Assembly (NCBI GenBank): GCA_014360755.1
Contig: JACIWX010000007.1
Location: 1-64,000 of the forward strand
Reading direction: 5' to 3'
Source of the DNA: Chloroflexota bacterium
GTDB taxonomy: Bacteria > Chloroflexota > Anaerolineae > UBA2200
DNA: 64,000 bases
Shown here: positions 34,846-43,336 of the stretch, piece after piece
Layout of the letters: each line of letters opens with the position of its first letter
Position numbering within the stretch: the stretch's first letter is position 1
The notes under the pieces: model-generated
What the model was told of the DNA's origin: nothing
The model's database searches: none
What the model saw: the letters and a program-made list of their open reading frames with translations, nothing else
Position numbers and translations under genes: made by a program

Positions 34846-35850
34846 CTATTGCAGGAAATTCTTGGCATTCTCCTCAGTGATGAGGATAGGAGGTACAGGG
34901 GTATTCTTGTCATACTGCTTGCCTTCGAAAACACCCTTCAGCACTTCCAATGCCTTCTTAGCGATCTCTACCGGCTGCTGCGCTACATCTGCCTTCAGCT
35001 GGCTCTGCCCAGACGCCATCAACTGCACCGCCTCCGGCGTCCCATCATAGCCAATGAAGATCATCTCCTTCACTCGACCCGCACCCTCCGCAGCCGCCAT
35101 CGCACCCAATATCGTGTCATCATTGATCCCAAACACTACGTCAATCTTGGGATTGGCACTTAACACGTTCTCAAAAACCGCCATGGCCTTGTCGCGCATC
35201 GCCCCTCCATCTTGCTGCGCCACAATCTTCACATCCGGCATGCCCTCCAAAGCCTTCTTGAAACCATTCACCCGCGCAACACAGACCACCGCCGACTGCG
35301 GAAAGTCTAAAATCGCTACATTGGCTTTGCCACCCAACTTCTCTGTAATGTACTTCCGCGCAAACTCACCAGCCAGCCGACCACCCTCAAAATTGTCCGT
35401 GCCAATGAATGTCACTACCAGTTCGCTGTCTACCGGCCCATCCACTGTCACCACCGGTATCCCCGCCTTATGCGCCGCCTCCACCGCAGGTATCATCCCC
35501 TTCGGATCCACAGCACATAGGATGATCGCATCCACCTTCTGCTGGATAAAGTCCTCCATCTGCGCCGTCTGAGCAGCAACATCCGTCTCAGCATTCTGGA
35601 TCAACAACTCAAAACCATACTTGGCTGCATTCTCCTTCCATGTCCTTTCCATGTCCATGTAGAACTGATGCCGCCGCGTGAATAACGTGATGCCAATCTT
35701 TTTAGGCCCAGTAGGCGGAACTGGGGTAGGTTTTACCTCCGTGGGTTGTGGTTTTGGTACAGGTGTAGGCGTTGCCTGTGGTGCACATGAAATGACCACA
35801 AGTACCACAAGCAGCAACACAGAAACGATACTAACGATTGTCTTACGCAT
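34846..35850 (-). CDS. Sugar ABC transporter substrate-binding lipoprotein (ribose type)
   Basis: A 334-aa periplasmic-binding-protein type I (Peripla_BP_4). A lipoprotein signal (SVLLLVVLVVISC) is followed by a Pro/Thr linker and then the mature domain KIGITLFTRRHQFYMDME. Ligand-contact segments such as DAIILCAVDPKGMIPAV, IGTDNFEGGRLAGEF and VFGINDDTILGAMAA are typical of sugar binders. The ATG at 35850 fits AAGGAGG 10 bases upstream; GTG 35859 is too close to that site. It forms an importer with the two genes downstream. Confidence 0.94.
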   Translation of the reverse strand: MRKTIVSIVSVLLLVVLVVISCAPQATPTPVPKPQPTEVKPTPVPPTGPKKIGITLFTRRHQFYMDMERTWKENAAKYGFELLIQNAETDVAAQTAQMEDFIQQKVDAIILCAVDPKGMIPAVEAAHKAGIPVVTVDGPVDSELVVTFIGTDNFEGGRLAGEFARKYITEKLGGKANVAILDFPQSAVVCVARVNGFKKALEGMPDVKIVAQQDGGAMRDKAMAVFENVLSANPKIDVVFGINDDTILGAMAAAEGAGRVKEMIFIGYDGTPEAVQLMASGQSQLKADVAQQPVEIAKKALEVLKGVFEGKQYDKNTPVPPILITEENAKNFLQ

Positions 35851-35882
35851 GGTTCTCACTCCTCCTTGCTTTCACTTGATGA

Positions 35883-35894
35883 TTTGAATTCAAA
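35883..35894. promoter_or_regulatory. TTTGAATTCAAA palindrome, candidate operator
   Basis: A perfect 12-bp palindrome 33 bases upstream of the binding-protein start, between it and the deoR gene. It may be a regulator site for the transport operon. No good -35/-10 pair was located here, so the operon could also read through from deoR. Confidence 0.45.
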
Positions 35895-36020
35895 CTTGTA
35901 AAACATTTTGGTATCTTTTTATCCTTTCGCGCCTTGACCACCCCCTTTTCTCCACAAACGCTTATCTGCTCGGCAAACATTGATCCCTCACCATCACGGT
36001 GTGTCCTCTATCCCAGAAAC

Positions 36021-36875
36021 TCACACACTTGGAAGAACGGGCACACGCAGTGGCATCACTTCTTCTGCTGGTTCAACGAGGATAACTTCGATCCCCAGTT
36101 TGCGCAGCTTTTCTACCTCTTCCTGGGGTGCTGCAATATCCGTAACCACTTTATGCACACGCTCTATGGGGGCAAAAATGAAATTGGAAAGCCGTCCAAA
36201 TTTGGTATGGTCAGCGATGAGAATGATTTCGTCAGCAATCTCGATAAGCATGCGTTTGACTTCTGCCTGGGGCAAACTGGCATTGGAGATGCCATCAGGG
36301 ATACTGAAACCAGAGGTGGAGATGAAAGCTTTACGGGGGCGGAAACTGCGTAGGGTAGAGATAGTTATCGGGCCAACAAAAGCCAGGTCACCACTACCCG
36401 GACTTATGCCCGCGCCCACTCCTTCAGTAGAGAGCGTACCCCCAGGGGAGATGACGGTGATGTTAAGCACATCATAGAGCTGCTCCATTACCCGCAGCGA
36501 ATTGGTCAGCACAGTTACAGGAGCATGATCGCGCAGTGCATAAGCCATATGCGCGGCTGTGGTACCAGAGTCAATGGCAATCAACTCGCCACGTTGCACC
36601 ATAGCTGCGGCAGCACGGCCAATGGCAGATTTTTCTCTTACCTGAAATTGCTCACGGGCTGGAAACGGGGGGTACAGGTTCTGGTATTCCAAAATACGCA
36701 GACTCATTGCCCCACCATGGATGCGCTGGCATATGCCGCGTGCCTCCAGTTCATCCAGATCACGCCGTATGGTCATTTCTGATGTCCCAAACTGCTCTGC
36801 CAGCTCAGCAATCACCACGGTGGGTTTCTGTGTGAGCAATTCTTGAATTTTGGCCCGACGTTCTTCAGCGAGCAT
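36021..36875 (-). CDS. DeoR-family transcriptional regulator
   Basis: A 284-aa repressor. The N-terminal winged helix is textbook DeoR: LAEERRAKIQELLTQKPTVV, ELAEQFGTSEMTIRRDLDELE and RIHGGAM. The C-terminal DeoR sensor domain has IAIDSGTTAAHMA near 95, VTVLTNSL near 120 and a FISTSGFS/ILIADHTKFG pair near 195-225. This class senses phosphorylated sugars from the pathway it controls. The gene precedes the sugar operon on the same strand and probably represses both. A strong promoter with operator-like repeats lies upstream. Confidence 0.95.
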   Translation of the reverse strand: MLAEERRAKIQELLTQKPTVVIAELAEQFGTSEMTIRRDLDELEARGICQRIHGGAMSLRILEYQNLYPPFPAREQFQVREKSAIGRAAAAMVQRGELIAIDSGTTAAHMAYALRDHAPVTVLTNSLRVMEQLYDVLNITVISPGGTLSTEGVGAGISPGSGDLAFVGPITISTLRSFRPRKAFISTSGFSIPDGISNASLPQAEVKRMLIEIADEIILIADHTKFGRLSNFIFAPIERVHKVVTDIAAPQEEVEKLRKLGIEVILVEPAEEVMPLRVPVLPSV

Positions 36876-36947
36876 AAAAGACTCCTTTGCTTGTACACTA
36901 CGCCGTGCTCATATGAAACTACGCATAGAACTCTTGAGGTCACAGAT

Positions 36948-36998
36948 ATTATACCACAATTGTGAGATTTTGTCAAGATATATTGTGAAAAATCGTGA
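36948..36998 (-). promoter_or_regulatory. deoR promoter with overlapping operator-like repeats
   Basis: On the minus strand, TTGACA (36976-36971) and TATAAT (36953-36948) are perfect consensus with a 17-base spacer. A CACAATTGTG palindrome (36955-36964) fills the spacer, and further TCACAA/TCACGA half-sites lie at 36982-36988 and 36992-36998, ten bases apart. This suggests autoregulation by the DeoR-type protein. Confidence 0.8.
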
Positions 36999-37072
36999 GA
37001 ATATGTTAGAAAGCGTAAAAGCGCGCCATGAGACGCAAAGGGTCATCAACAAATAGGGAGTGAACTGCGGTG

Positions 37073-37366
37073 AGAGGAGTTGTTTCACCGCAGAGCACGC
37101 GGAGAGCGCAGAAGGGTTTACCACGAAGACACAAAGACACCAAGAGAATAGGAAATCCCAATGGGCGAATGACCAATGGCCAAATTCCCTCTGCGGTGAA
37201 AAGGGTTTACCACAAAGACACGAAGATTTTGGTCATTGGTCATTATTCATTGGGATTTGTATCTGTGCTCTCTGTGGTAAAAAATTTTGCTCGGCGTGTG
37301 CTGCGCTCTCGGCGGCGAGAGGAGTTGTTTTACCGCAGGGGACGCAGAGGGAATTCCCCTCGGCAG
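37073..37366. repeat. Long intergenic repeat, copy of 28087-28400
   Basis: 37098-37195 is identical to 28116-28213. The rest is a shortened version of the same element, with hairpin-forming CACGAAGACAC pieces. No gene seen between deoR and the MgtC-like gene. Confidence 0.9.
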
Positions 37367-37375
37367 TGAAATAGT

Positions 37376-37801
37376 CTATTTACTGTCTGAGTGCGGAGTG
37401 ATGTAATGCAAGCCGCGCAGGACGAGGAGGATAGTGAACGCGCCCAATACAGCAGTGGTGTACATGCCAAAGCCGACGGCTACACCCACGGCTGTAACTG
37501 CCCACAGCGCGGCGGCGGTGGTCAAGCCTCTGACCGTTTCCCCGCGCTGCAGTACGGTACCTGCACCGAGGAAGCCAATGCCTTGGATGATGGCCGCCAC
37601 GATGCGCAGTGGGTCCCACGCCAATTCTCCCTGGGCGTGAATCAGGTCGAGGCTGAGCAGGACGAACAGCGTAGAGCCGACGCAAACCAAGGTCAATGTG
37701 CGCAAGCCGGCAGGTTTATCCACCGTCTCGCGCTCCCAACCGATGATTCCACCCAACACTACCGCCAACAACAGGCGTAGGACAAGGGTCTGGATGGGCA
37801 T
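37376..37801 (-). CDS. MgtC/SapB-family membrane protein
   Basis: A 141-aa protein with four hydrophobic helices. It has the family core: LLLAVVLGGIIGWERE near the start, AGLRTLTLVCVGSTLF near 31, and the strongly conserved RIVAAIIQGIGFLGAGTVLQ near 66. It lacks the cytoplasmic C-terminal domain of Salmonella MgtC. Family members affect Mg2+ adaptation or F-type ATPase activity. It stands alone between repeat elements and diverges from pstS. Confidence 0.93.
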   Translation of the reverse strand: MPIQTLVLRLLLAVVLGGIIGWERETVDKPAGLRTLTLVCVGSTLFVLLSLDLIHAQGELAWDPLRIVAAIIQGIGFLGAGTVLQRGETVRGLTTAAALWAVTAVGVAVGFGMYTTAVLGAFTILLVLRGLHYITPHSDSK

Positions 37802-37834
37802 GGCATGGCTCCTTTCTCGTCACTAGACTTGACT

Positions 37835-37868
37835 AGACCTGACAGGTCTTGAAAGACCTGTCAGGTCT
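37835..37868. repeat. Paired AGACCTG palindromes
   Basis: AGACCTGACAGGTCT, TGAA, AGACCTGTCAGGTCT. Each half is a palindrome, and together they form a 15-bp stem. Near-identical pairs lie at 39011-39044 and 54035-54068, and single or paired copies at 8685, 10554, 17305, 17627, 24461, 24859-24891 and 52533. The remaining gap to the pstS promoter has no visible gene. Confidence 0.9.
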
Positions 37869-38020
37869 GACTGAGGTGAGATGGACGAAGACCCAGCCGG
37901 TGTGATGACCTTTTTGATATTTTATCGTAGGAACTCTGCACTGTCAACCAGGGTAAAACAGGCTAGGGTCGAATGGGAGAACGGCGGTGTAAGATACCAG
38001 GTTCACCCCTGCTACCTCTT

Positions 38021-38049
38021 TTGACTAGCAATGGGCTATCCTGTACAAT
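38021..38049 (+). promoter_or_regulatory. Sigma-70-type promoter of the pst operon
   Basis: TTGACT at 38021-38026 and TACAAT at 38044-38049, spacer 17. I see no convincing PhoB box upstream. Confidence 0.7.
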
Positions 38050-38112
38050 ACCCGTGTGATGGCATACACGACGGGCATCAAGGAGCATGAATCGGCTCAC
38101 AAGCGTGGCGCA

Positions 38113-39003
38113 ATGGCGCGGCGTAGACTGTTTTTGGGCATCTTGTTACTAATCCTCTCCGTATGGCTGCTGAGTTGCCGTCCAAAGCCACTGCCTGGGC
38201 AAGGGAGCACAGATACAGCAGTAGAAACCATTGAGAATAAAGGCTCGGACACGATGGTCAACCTGGCGCTGGCGTGGGCTGAGGCATACATGCAATTGCA
38301 CCCCGAAGTGCGCATCTCCGTCACGGGCGGCGGGTCGGGCACAGGCATTGCCGCCATGATTAACGGCACGGTGGACATTGCCAATGCCTCGCGCGAGATG
38401 AAGCCCGAGGAGATTGCCGCAGCGAAAGCCAATGGCATCACGCCTGTGGAGTTCGTCGTGGCGCGCGATGCTATCGCGGTGGTCGTCCACCCCTCCAATC
38501 CCGTGCAGCAGCTCACCTTGCAGCAGATTTCCGACATCTACACGGGGAAAATCACCAACTGGCGCGAGGTCGGTGGGGAAAACCGCCCCATCGTGTTGCT
38601 CTCGCGCGAATCGAATTCAGGGACGTATGTCTATTTCCTCGAGCATGTCGTCCGCTTAGGAAAGGCGGATAGCGATTTGCTCTTCTCCCCCGATACCCTG
38701 TTGATGCCTTCTTCGGAGGGTATCAGTTGTGAGGTGCGCCAGAACCCCAATGCCATTGGCTACGATGGCTTGGGTTATGTCACGCCAGATCAGAAAGTGA
38801 TTGCCGTCGCCAAAGACGCCAGCAGCCCCTATGTGCTCCCTTCTGTAGCGACGGTCAACGACGGCACATACCCCATCGCACGCCCCCTGTATATGTACAC
38901 GGCGGGGGAGCCACACGGGCAGATTAAAGCGTATTTGGACTGGATCCTGAGCGAGGGGCAGACGCAGGTCACGGAATTGGGATTCGTGCCGCTGCTGCGA
39001 TAG
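38113..39003 (+). CDS. pstS: Phosphate ABC transporter substrate-binding lipoprotein
   Basis: A 296-aa PstS. The lipoprotein signal is LFLGILLLILSVWLLSC. Phosphate contacts are seen in NKGSDTMVNLALAW, VTGGGSGTGIAAMINGTVDIANASR and SRESNSGTYVYFLE. The start is uncertain: ATG 38113 gives the cleanest signal peptide but has no strong ribosome site, and ATG 38059 would sit only about 2 bases past the predicted transcription start. An out-of-frame ATG at 38087 has a good AAGGAG. First gene of pstSCAB1B2-phoU. Confidence 0.93.
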   Translation: MARRRLFLGILLLILSVWLLSCRPKPLPGQGSTDTAVETIENKGSDTMVNLALAWAEAYMQLHPEVRISVTGGGSGTGIAAMINGTVDIANASREMKPEEIAAAKANGITPVEFVVARDAIAVVVHPSNPVQQLTLQQISDIYTGKITNWREVGGENRPIVLLSRESNSGTYVYFLEHVVRLGKADSDLLFSPDTLLMPSSEGISCEVRQNPNAIGYDGLGYVTPDQKVIAVAKDASSPYVLPSVATVNDGTYPIARPLYMYTAGEPHGQIKAYLDWILSEGQTQVTELGFVPLLR

Positions 39004-39077
39004 AGTGACTAGACCTGACAGGTCTTGAAAGACCTGTCAGGTCTATCAAGTCTGGTAGATTTGAGGTTGGAGATGCG

Positions 39078-39971
39078 ATGCACGACACACGCGGACGTTG
39101 GATGGAATTCGCCATAGAAGCGCTGATCCGGGTGCTGGGCATTTCGACGATCGGCATTGTATTGCTCATCTTCGCCTTCTTGCTGCGCGAGGGATTGCCC
39201 GTCTTTTTCCAAGTGCCGCTGACGAATTTCCTCGATGTGCGCTGGTACCCCACCTTTGGCATGTTCGGCGCGCTGCCGTTGCTGCTGGGTTCTGCCTTCG
39301 TCACGTTCACAGCCATTGCCATTGCCCTGCCATTGGGCGTAGCAACAGCGGTGTTTGTGCGCGAGGTAGCACCAAACTGGGCACGCGAGATCCTGAAGCC
39401 GTTGATTGAGGTACTTGCCGGCATCCCTTCGGTTGTACTGGGGTTCTTCGGCATGACTTTTATCGCGCCACGCGTGCGCGAAATCCTGGGAGCGCCGACG
39501 GGCTTGACCGCCTTCACCGGCGCCCTCGTCCTGGCTTACATGTCATTGCCCACGATCATCAGCGTGGCTGAGGATGCGCTGGATGCTGTCCCCAAGAGCT
39601 ACCGCGATGCCGGCTTAGCCATAGGCGCGACGCAATGGCAGACCATCTGGCGTGTGGTGGTGCCAGCCGCTCGTTCGGGCATTGTTACGGCAGTGATGCT
39701 GGGCATGGGGCGAGCCATCGGCGAGACAATGGCAGTGATGATGGTCACGGGCAATGCGGCGCGCATGCCGCTGACCCTCGATTCCTTCTTCCGCCCTGTG
39801 CGCACAATGACAGCGACGATCGCAGCGGAAATGGGCGAGGTGGCAAAGGGGAGTGTGCACTACCGCGCGCTCTTTGCCATTGGCATCCTCCTCTTCGTGG
39901 TAACGTTTTTCATCAATCTGACAGCGGCACGAGCGATCTTTACCAAGCGGCGACGAGGAGGGCTGCGATGA
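39078..39971 (+). CDS. pstC: Phosphate ABC transporter permease PstC
   Basis: A 297-aa permease with six helices. It contains LLGSAFVTFTAIAIALPLGVATAVFV near 70, the IEVLAGIPSVVLGFFG loop near 112, and the EAA-type segment DVAEDALDAVPKSYRDAGLAIGATQWQTI near 165. It forms the channel with PstA. A pair of AGACCTG palindromes separates it from pstS. Its TGA overlaps the pstA ATG. Confidence 0.95.
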   Translation: MHDTRGRWMEFAIEALIRVLGISTIGIVLLIFAFLLREGLPVFFQVPLTNFLDVRWYPTFGMFGALPLLLGSAFVTFTAIAIALPLGVATAVFVREVAPNWAREILKPLIEVLAGIPSVVLGFFGMTFIAPRVREILGAPTGLTAFTGALVLAYMSLPTIISVAEDALDAVPKSYRDAGLAIGATQWQTIWRVVVPAARSGIVTAVMLGMGRAIGETMAVMMVTGNAARMPLTLDSFFRPVRTMTATIAAEMGEVAKGSVHYRALFAIGILLFVVTFFINLTAARAIFTKRRRGGLR

Positions 39972-40813
39972 GCCGCCAACAGGTACAGCGCATCGGCTTT
40001 GCTCTGCTTGCCCTGGCCGCAATCACCGTGGTGCTGCCCATTCTGCTGGTCATCGGCAACATTGTCGTGCGTGGCTTGGCAGCCATCAACTGGGAATTCC
40101 TCACCGCTATGCCCAAAAATGGGATGAAAGCGGGAGGCATTTTCCCCGCCCTGGTCGGCACCTTGTTGCTGACGCTGGGCACAGCGGTGGTGTGCATTCC
40201 CATGGGCGTCGGCGGGGCTATCTACCTGTCCGAATACGCACGGGATACCTGGCTCACGCGCGCCATCCGCCTGGCAATTGTCAACCTGGCAGGCATACCT
40301 TCCATTGTGTATGGCCTTTTCGGGCTGGGGCTCTTTGTGCTCTTCTTGCAGTTTGGCACGTCCATCCTAGCTGGTTCGCTGACGCTAGCCATCATGACGC
40401 TGCCGGTCATTATCAGCACATCGGAGGAAGCGTTGCGCGCCGTGCCGATGGAATTCCGCACGGTGAGTTTCAGCCTGGGCGGAACGCGCTGGCAAGGCAT
40501 CCGCAACATTGTCCTGCCCCAGGCGCTGCCGGGCATCATCACGGGCATCATTCTGGGCTTGCTACGCGCAGCAGGTGAGACGGCACCCATCCTTTTCACG
40601 GTGGCAGCCTTCTATCTGCCCCGCCTGCCGCGCTCGCCCTTTGACCAAACCATGGCGTTGCCCTATCACTTGTATGTCATCAGCACCCAGGTGCCCGGTA
40701 TGCCGGAACACATCCAGTACGGCACAGCCTTGGTTTTGCTTGCTGTGGTGCTTTCGATGAACCTCGTGGCTACGCTCATCCGCAGTTACTTCCGGCGACG
40801 GAGGCAGTGGTGA
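39968..40813 (+). CDS. pstA: Phosphate ABC transporter permease PstA
   Basis: A 281-aa permease. It has PALVGTLLLTLGTAVVCIPMGVGGAIYLSEYA near 57, NLAGIPSIVYGLFGLGLFV near 98 and the EAA segment TSEEALRAVPMEFRTVSFSLGGTRWQGI near 155. The start at 39968 is coupled to pstC as ATGA; longer upstream readings are shadows. The C-terminus (RSYFRRRRQW) is basic. Confidence 0.95.
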   Translation: MSRQQVQRIGFALLALAAITVVLPILLVIGNIVVRGLAAINWEFLTAMPKNGMKAGGIFPALVGTLLLTLGTAVVCIPMGVGGAIYLSEYARDTWLTRAIRLAIVNLAGIPSIVYGLFGLGLFVLFLQFGTSILAGSLTLAIMTLPVIISTSEEALRAVPMEFRTVSFSLGGTRWQGIRNIVLPQALPGIITGIILGLLRAAGETAPILFTVAAFYLPRLPRSPFDQTMALPYHLYVISTQVPGMPEHIQYGTALVLLAVVLSMNLVATLIRSYFRRRRQW

Positions 40814-40819
40814 GAGGGG

Positions 40820-40896
40820 ATACGAAAAGCGGAAAACGGAACACGGAACTCGGAATACGGAATACGGAATCCGAAGAACGTAAAACGGAAAACGTA
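40820..40896. repeat. CGGAA-type short repeat between pstA and pstB1
   Basis: Degenerate tandem units such as CGGAATACGGAATACGGAA and CGTAAAACGGAAAACG, the reverse-complement vocabulary of 7594-7668. They keep an open frame and produce an apparent N-terminal extension of PstB1. Confidence 0.75.
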
Positions 40897-41673
40897 ATGA
40901 TGTCGGGGGAAATGGTTTTGAATCCGAAGATTCGTATCGAGAACGTGAGTTATGCCTATAACGGTGTGCTCGCGTTGAAGGATATCACGCTGGATGTGCC
41001 AGCCTGCGCCATTACAGTGTTCTTGGGACCAGCGGGTGGTGGCAAGACGACGCTGCTCCGCCTGATTAACCGCCTGAATGACCTGGTGGAAAACACGCAA
41101 ATGAGGGGCAGGATCCTGCTCGATGGGCAGGACATCTATGCTCCAGAGGTGGATGTCCCCTCCTTGCGGCGACGCGTGGGAATGGTCTTTGCCCTGCCGC
41201 TTCCCTTGCCTGGCACCATTCGCGAAAACGTGCTCTACGGCCCAAAATTGGCGGGCATCAAGGAGCGCACGCGCCTGGAAGAGATATTGGTGCGCAGCCT
41301 CCAGCAAGCCGCACTGTGGGATGAGGTGAAAGACCGCCTGGACGACCCTGCTAACCGGCTATCGGGTGGACAACAGCAGCGTTTGTGCATTGCGCGCAGC
41401 CTGGCACTGGAGCCAGAGGTTCTGCTCCTGGATGAACCGACTTCGGGACTAGACCCTATCTCCACTGCTAAGGTGGAAGAATCGCTCTACCAATTGAAGC
41501 GGTCTTATACGATTGTCCTGGTCCCGCACAGTGTGCAGCAGGCAGCACGGGTGGCAGACTATGCTGCCTTCTTCCTGATGGGCGAGTTGGTGGAACATCA
41601 GCCGGGGAAGGCGCTGTTCACCGCACCGCGGGACAAGAGGACTGAAGATTACGTTACGGGGCGGTTTGGATAG
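40897..41673 (+). CDS. PstB-like ATPase 1, Q-loop glutamine replaced
   Basis: A 258-aa PstB paralogue. Walker A is GPAGGGKTT near 45, signature [15 protein letters not shown] near 155, Walker [13 protein letters not shown] near 176, and the switch His is in [10 protein letters not shown] near 211. The Q-loop reads VFALPLPLP where PstB proteins have VFQKPNPFP, so the catalytic-site Gln is Ala. The frame is open further upstream through repeat DNA; the start is set at ATG 40897, but 40912 is possible. It is followed 2 bases later by a second PstB, suggesting a heterodimer. Confidence 0.9.
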   Translation: MMSGEMVLNPKIRIENVSYAYNGVLALKDITLDVPACAITVFLGPAGGGKTTLLRLINRLNDLVENTQMRGRILLDGQDIYAPEVDVPSLRRRVGMVFALPLPLPGTIRENVLYGPKLAGIKERTRLEEILVRSLQQAALWDEVKDRLDDPANRLSGGQQQRLCIARSLALEPEVLLLDEPTSGLDPISTAKVEESLYQLKRSYTIVLVPHSVQQAARVADYAAFFLMGELVEHQPGKALFTAPRDKRTEDYVTGRFG

Positions 41674-41675
41674 GC

Positions 41676-42443
41676 ATGAGCAAAATTTCTGTGAAGGGGC
41701 TACATTTTTACTACGGCAATTTCCTCGCCCTGTCGAATGTGAACGTCGAGATACAGGAACGGCATATCACGGCGCTGATTGGGCCATCGGGCTGCGGCAA
41801 ATCCACCTTCCTGCGTTGCCTCAACCGCATGAACGACACCATCCCCGGCACGCGGCTCACGGGCCAAGTGCTGCTCGATGGCAAGGATATTTATGCGCCG
41901 GGCACGGACGTGGTAGCGCTGCGGCAGCGGGTGGGGATGGTGTTTCAGCGCCCAAACCCATTCCCACAGTCTGTCTTTGACAACGTCGCCTTTGGCCCGC
42001 GCGTGTTGGGATTGGACAAGGGCAACAATTTGCACGACATAGTGGAGGAGAGCCTACGCGGAGCAGACCTATGGGACGAAGTGAAAGACAACCTAGCCCA
42101 GGACGCCCTGTCGCTATCCTTAGGGCAACAGCAACGTCTGTGCATCGCGCGTGTGATTGCCGTCAAACCCGAGGTCATTTTGATGGACGAACCTTGCTCC
42201 GCGCTCGATCCCATCGCTACCTTGCGCATTGAGGAACTGATGCGGCGCTTGAAGGAGCAGTACACCATCGTCATCGTTACGCACAATATGCAGCAAGCAG
42301 CACGGGTGTCAGACTACACGGGATTTTTCTGGGTGGATGAGCGCCGCTCTGGAATGCTGGTGGAGTATGGGTTGACGACGCAGATATTCACCAATCCGCG
42401 CGACAAGCGTACCGAGGACTATATCACTGGACGTTTTGGATGA
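41676..42443 (+). CDS. pstB: Phosphate ABC transporter ATPase PstB (second copy, altered signature)
   Basis: A 255-aa PstB. Walker [10 protein letters not shown] near 37, Q-loop [19 protein letters not shown] near 90, Walker [13 protein letters not shown] near 168, and the switch His in [18 protein letters not shown] are all canonical. The ABC signature is [13 protein letters not shown], with Leu in place of the third-position Gly of LSGGQ. It starts 2 bases after PstB1 stops. With PstB1 it would make one intact and one degenerate ATP site. Confidence 0.93.
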   Translation: MSKISVKGLHFYYGNFLALSNVNVEIQERHITALIGPSGCGKSTFLRCLNRMNDTIPGTRLTGQVLLDGKDIYAPGTDVVALRQRVGMVFQRPNPFPQSVFDNVAFGPRVLGLDKGNNLHDIVEESLRGADLWDEVKDNLAQDALSLSLGQQQRLCIARVIAVKPEVILMDEPCSALDPIATLRIEELMRRLKEQYTIVIVTHNMQQAARVSDYTGFFWVDERRSGMLVEYGLTTQIFTNPRDKRTEDYITGRFG

Positions 42444-42474
42444 GAGAAGGCGAAATAGAAAGTGAGGCAATAGC

Positions 42475-43167
42475 ATGGTAAGAGAAAGCTTTGAACGCAG
42501 CCTGCAACGAGTACAGGATGACCTGCTGGTCATGGGCAGCATGGTGGAAGAAGCGCTGGTCAAAGCAGTGGATATCCTGAAGCGGCAGGATCTGGAAGCA
42601 GCAAAGCAATTGATTCAACAGGATCGCATCATCAACGAAAAACGCTTTGCCATTGAATCCGAGGCGCTCACCTTGATTGCCACGCAACAGCCCATGGCAG
42701 GCGATTTGCGCGTCTTGGCGGCGGTGCTGGAGATCATCACCGAATTGGAACGCATTGGGGATTATGCCAAGGGCGTTGCTAAGATCACATTATTGATCGG
42801 GAAAGAGCCACTAATCAAGCCATTGATTGACCTGCCACGCATGGCAGAGAAGGCGAGTTCCATGCTCCACCGCGCATTGCAAGCCTTTGTGCAGCGCGAC
42901 GTAGAACTGGCACGCGCTATCCCTTCGGAAGATGCCGAGGTGGACGCACTGTACAACCAGGTCTACCGCGAGTTGATCACATTCATTATGAGTGATCCCC
43001 ACACCCTGGATCAAGCCACGCACTTGCTGTGGGTTGGGCACAACCTGGAGCGTGCGGCAGACCGGGTAACCAATATCTGCGAGCGCGTGGTCTTTACCGT
43101 TACAGGCAAGATGGAGGAGATGGACGGGGAAGGTCGCGAGAATTTGGGAGTTGAGGGGATAGCATAA
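42475..43167 (+). CDS. phoU: Phosphate signalling protein PhoU
   Basis: A 230-aa PhoU with two three-helix-bundle repeats. The metal-binding ExxxD-type motifs are present in LEIITELERIGDYAKGVAK near 85 and LLWVGHNLERAADRVTNICE near 185. PhoU links the Pst transporter to the PhoR kinase and limits phosphate uptake; no phoR/phoB pair is in this window. It is the last gene of the operon. Confidence 0.95.
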   Translation: MVRESFERSLQRVQDDLLVMGSMVEEALVKAVDILKRQDLEAAKQLIQQDRIINEKRFAIESEALTLIATQQPMAGDLRVLAAVLEIITELERIGDYAKGVAKITLLIGKEPLIKPLIDLPRMAEKASSMLHRALQAFVQRDVELARAIPSEDAEVDALYNQVYRELITFIMSDPHTLDQATHLLWVGHNLERAADRVTNICERVVFTVTGKMEEMDGEGRENLGVEGIA

Positions 43168-43199
43168 ATGCACCTTGCGGCAAAATAGACCTGCCCGCA

Positions 43200-43335
43200 T
43201 TTAGCCAGGGAATAAATTCCCTGGCTGAACACTGTCTAGTTGGCTTCAGCCAACTAGGCGCTAGAGCGCGTTTTCAGCCCCCTTCAGGGGGCTTTTGCGT
43301 TTGAGCCAGGGATTTCAATCCCTGGCGTGGCTGCG
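43200..43335. repeat. CAGGGAAT/CAGCCCCCTTCAGGGGGC composite repeat
   Basis: Palindromes CCAGGGAATAAATTCCCTGG (43206-43225), AGTTGGCTTCAGCCAACT (43238-43255) and AGCCCCCTTCAGGGGGCT (43276-43293), then CCAGGGATTTCAATCCCTGG (43306-43325). The same ordered set is at 57828-57950 and 62943-63037. Confidence 0.9.
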
Positions 43336-43336
43336 C

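Noticed and set aside
38021-38112. PhoB box upstream of pstS
   Set aside because: No pair of CTGTCAT-like repeats with proper spacing was found near the promoter.
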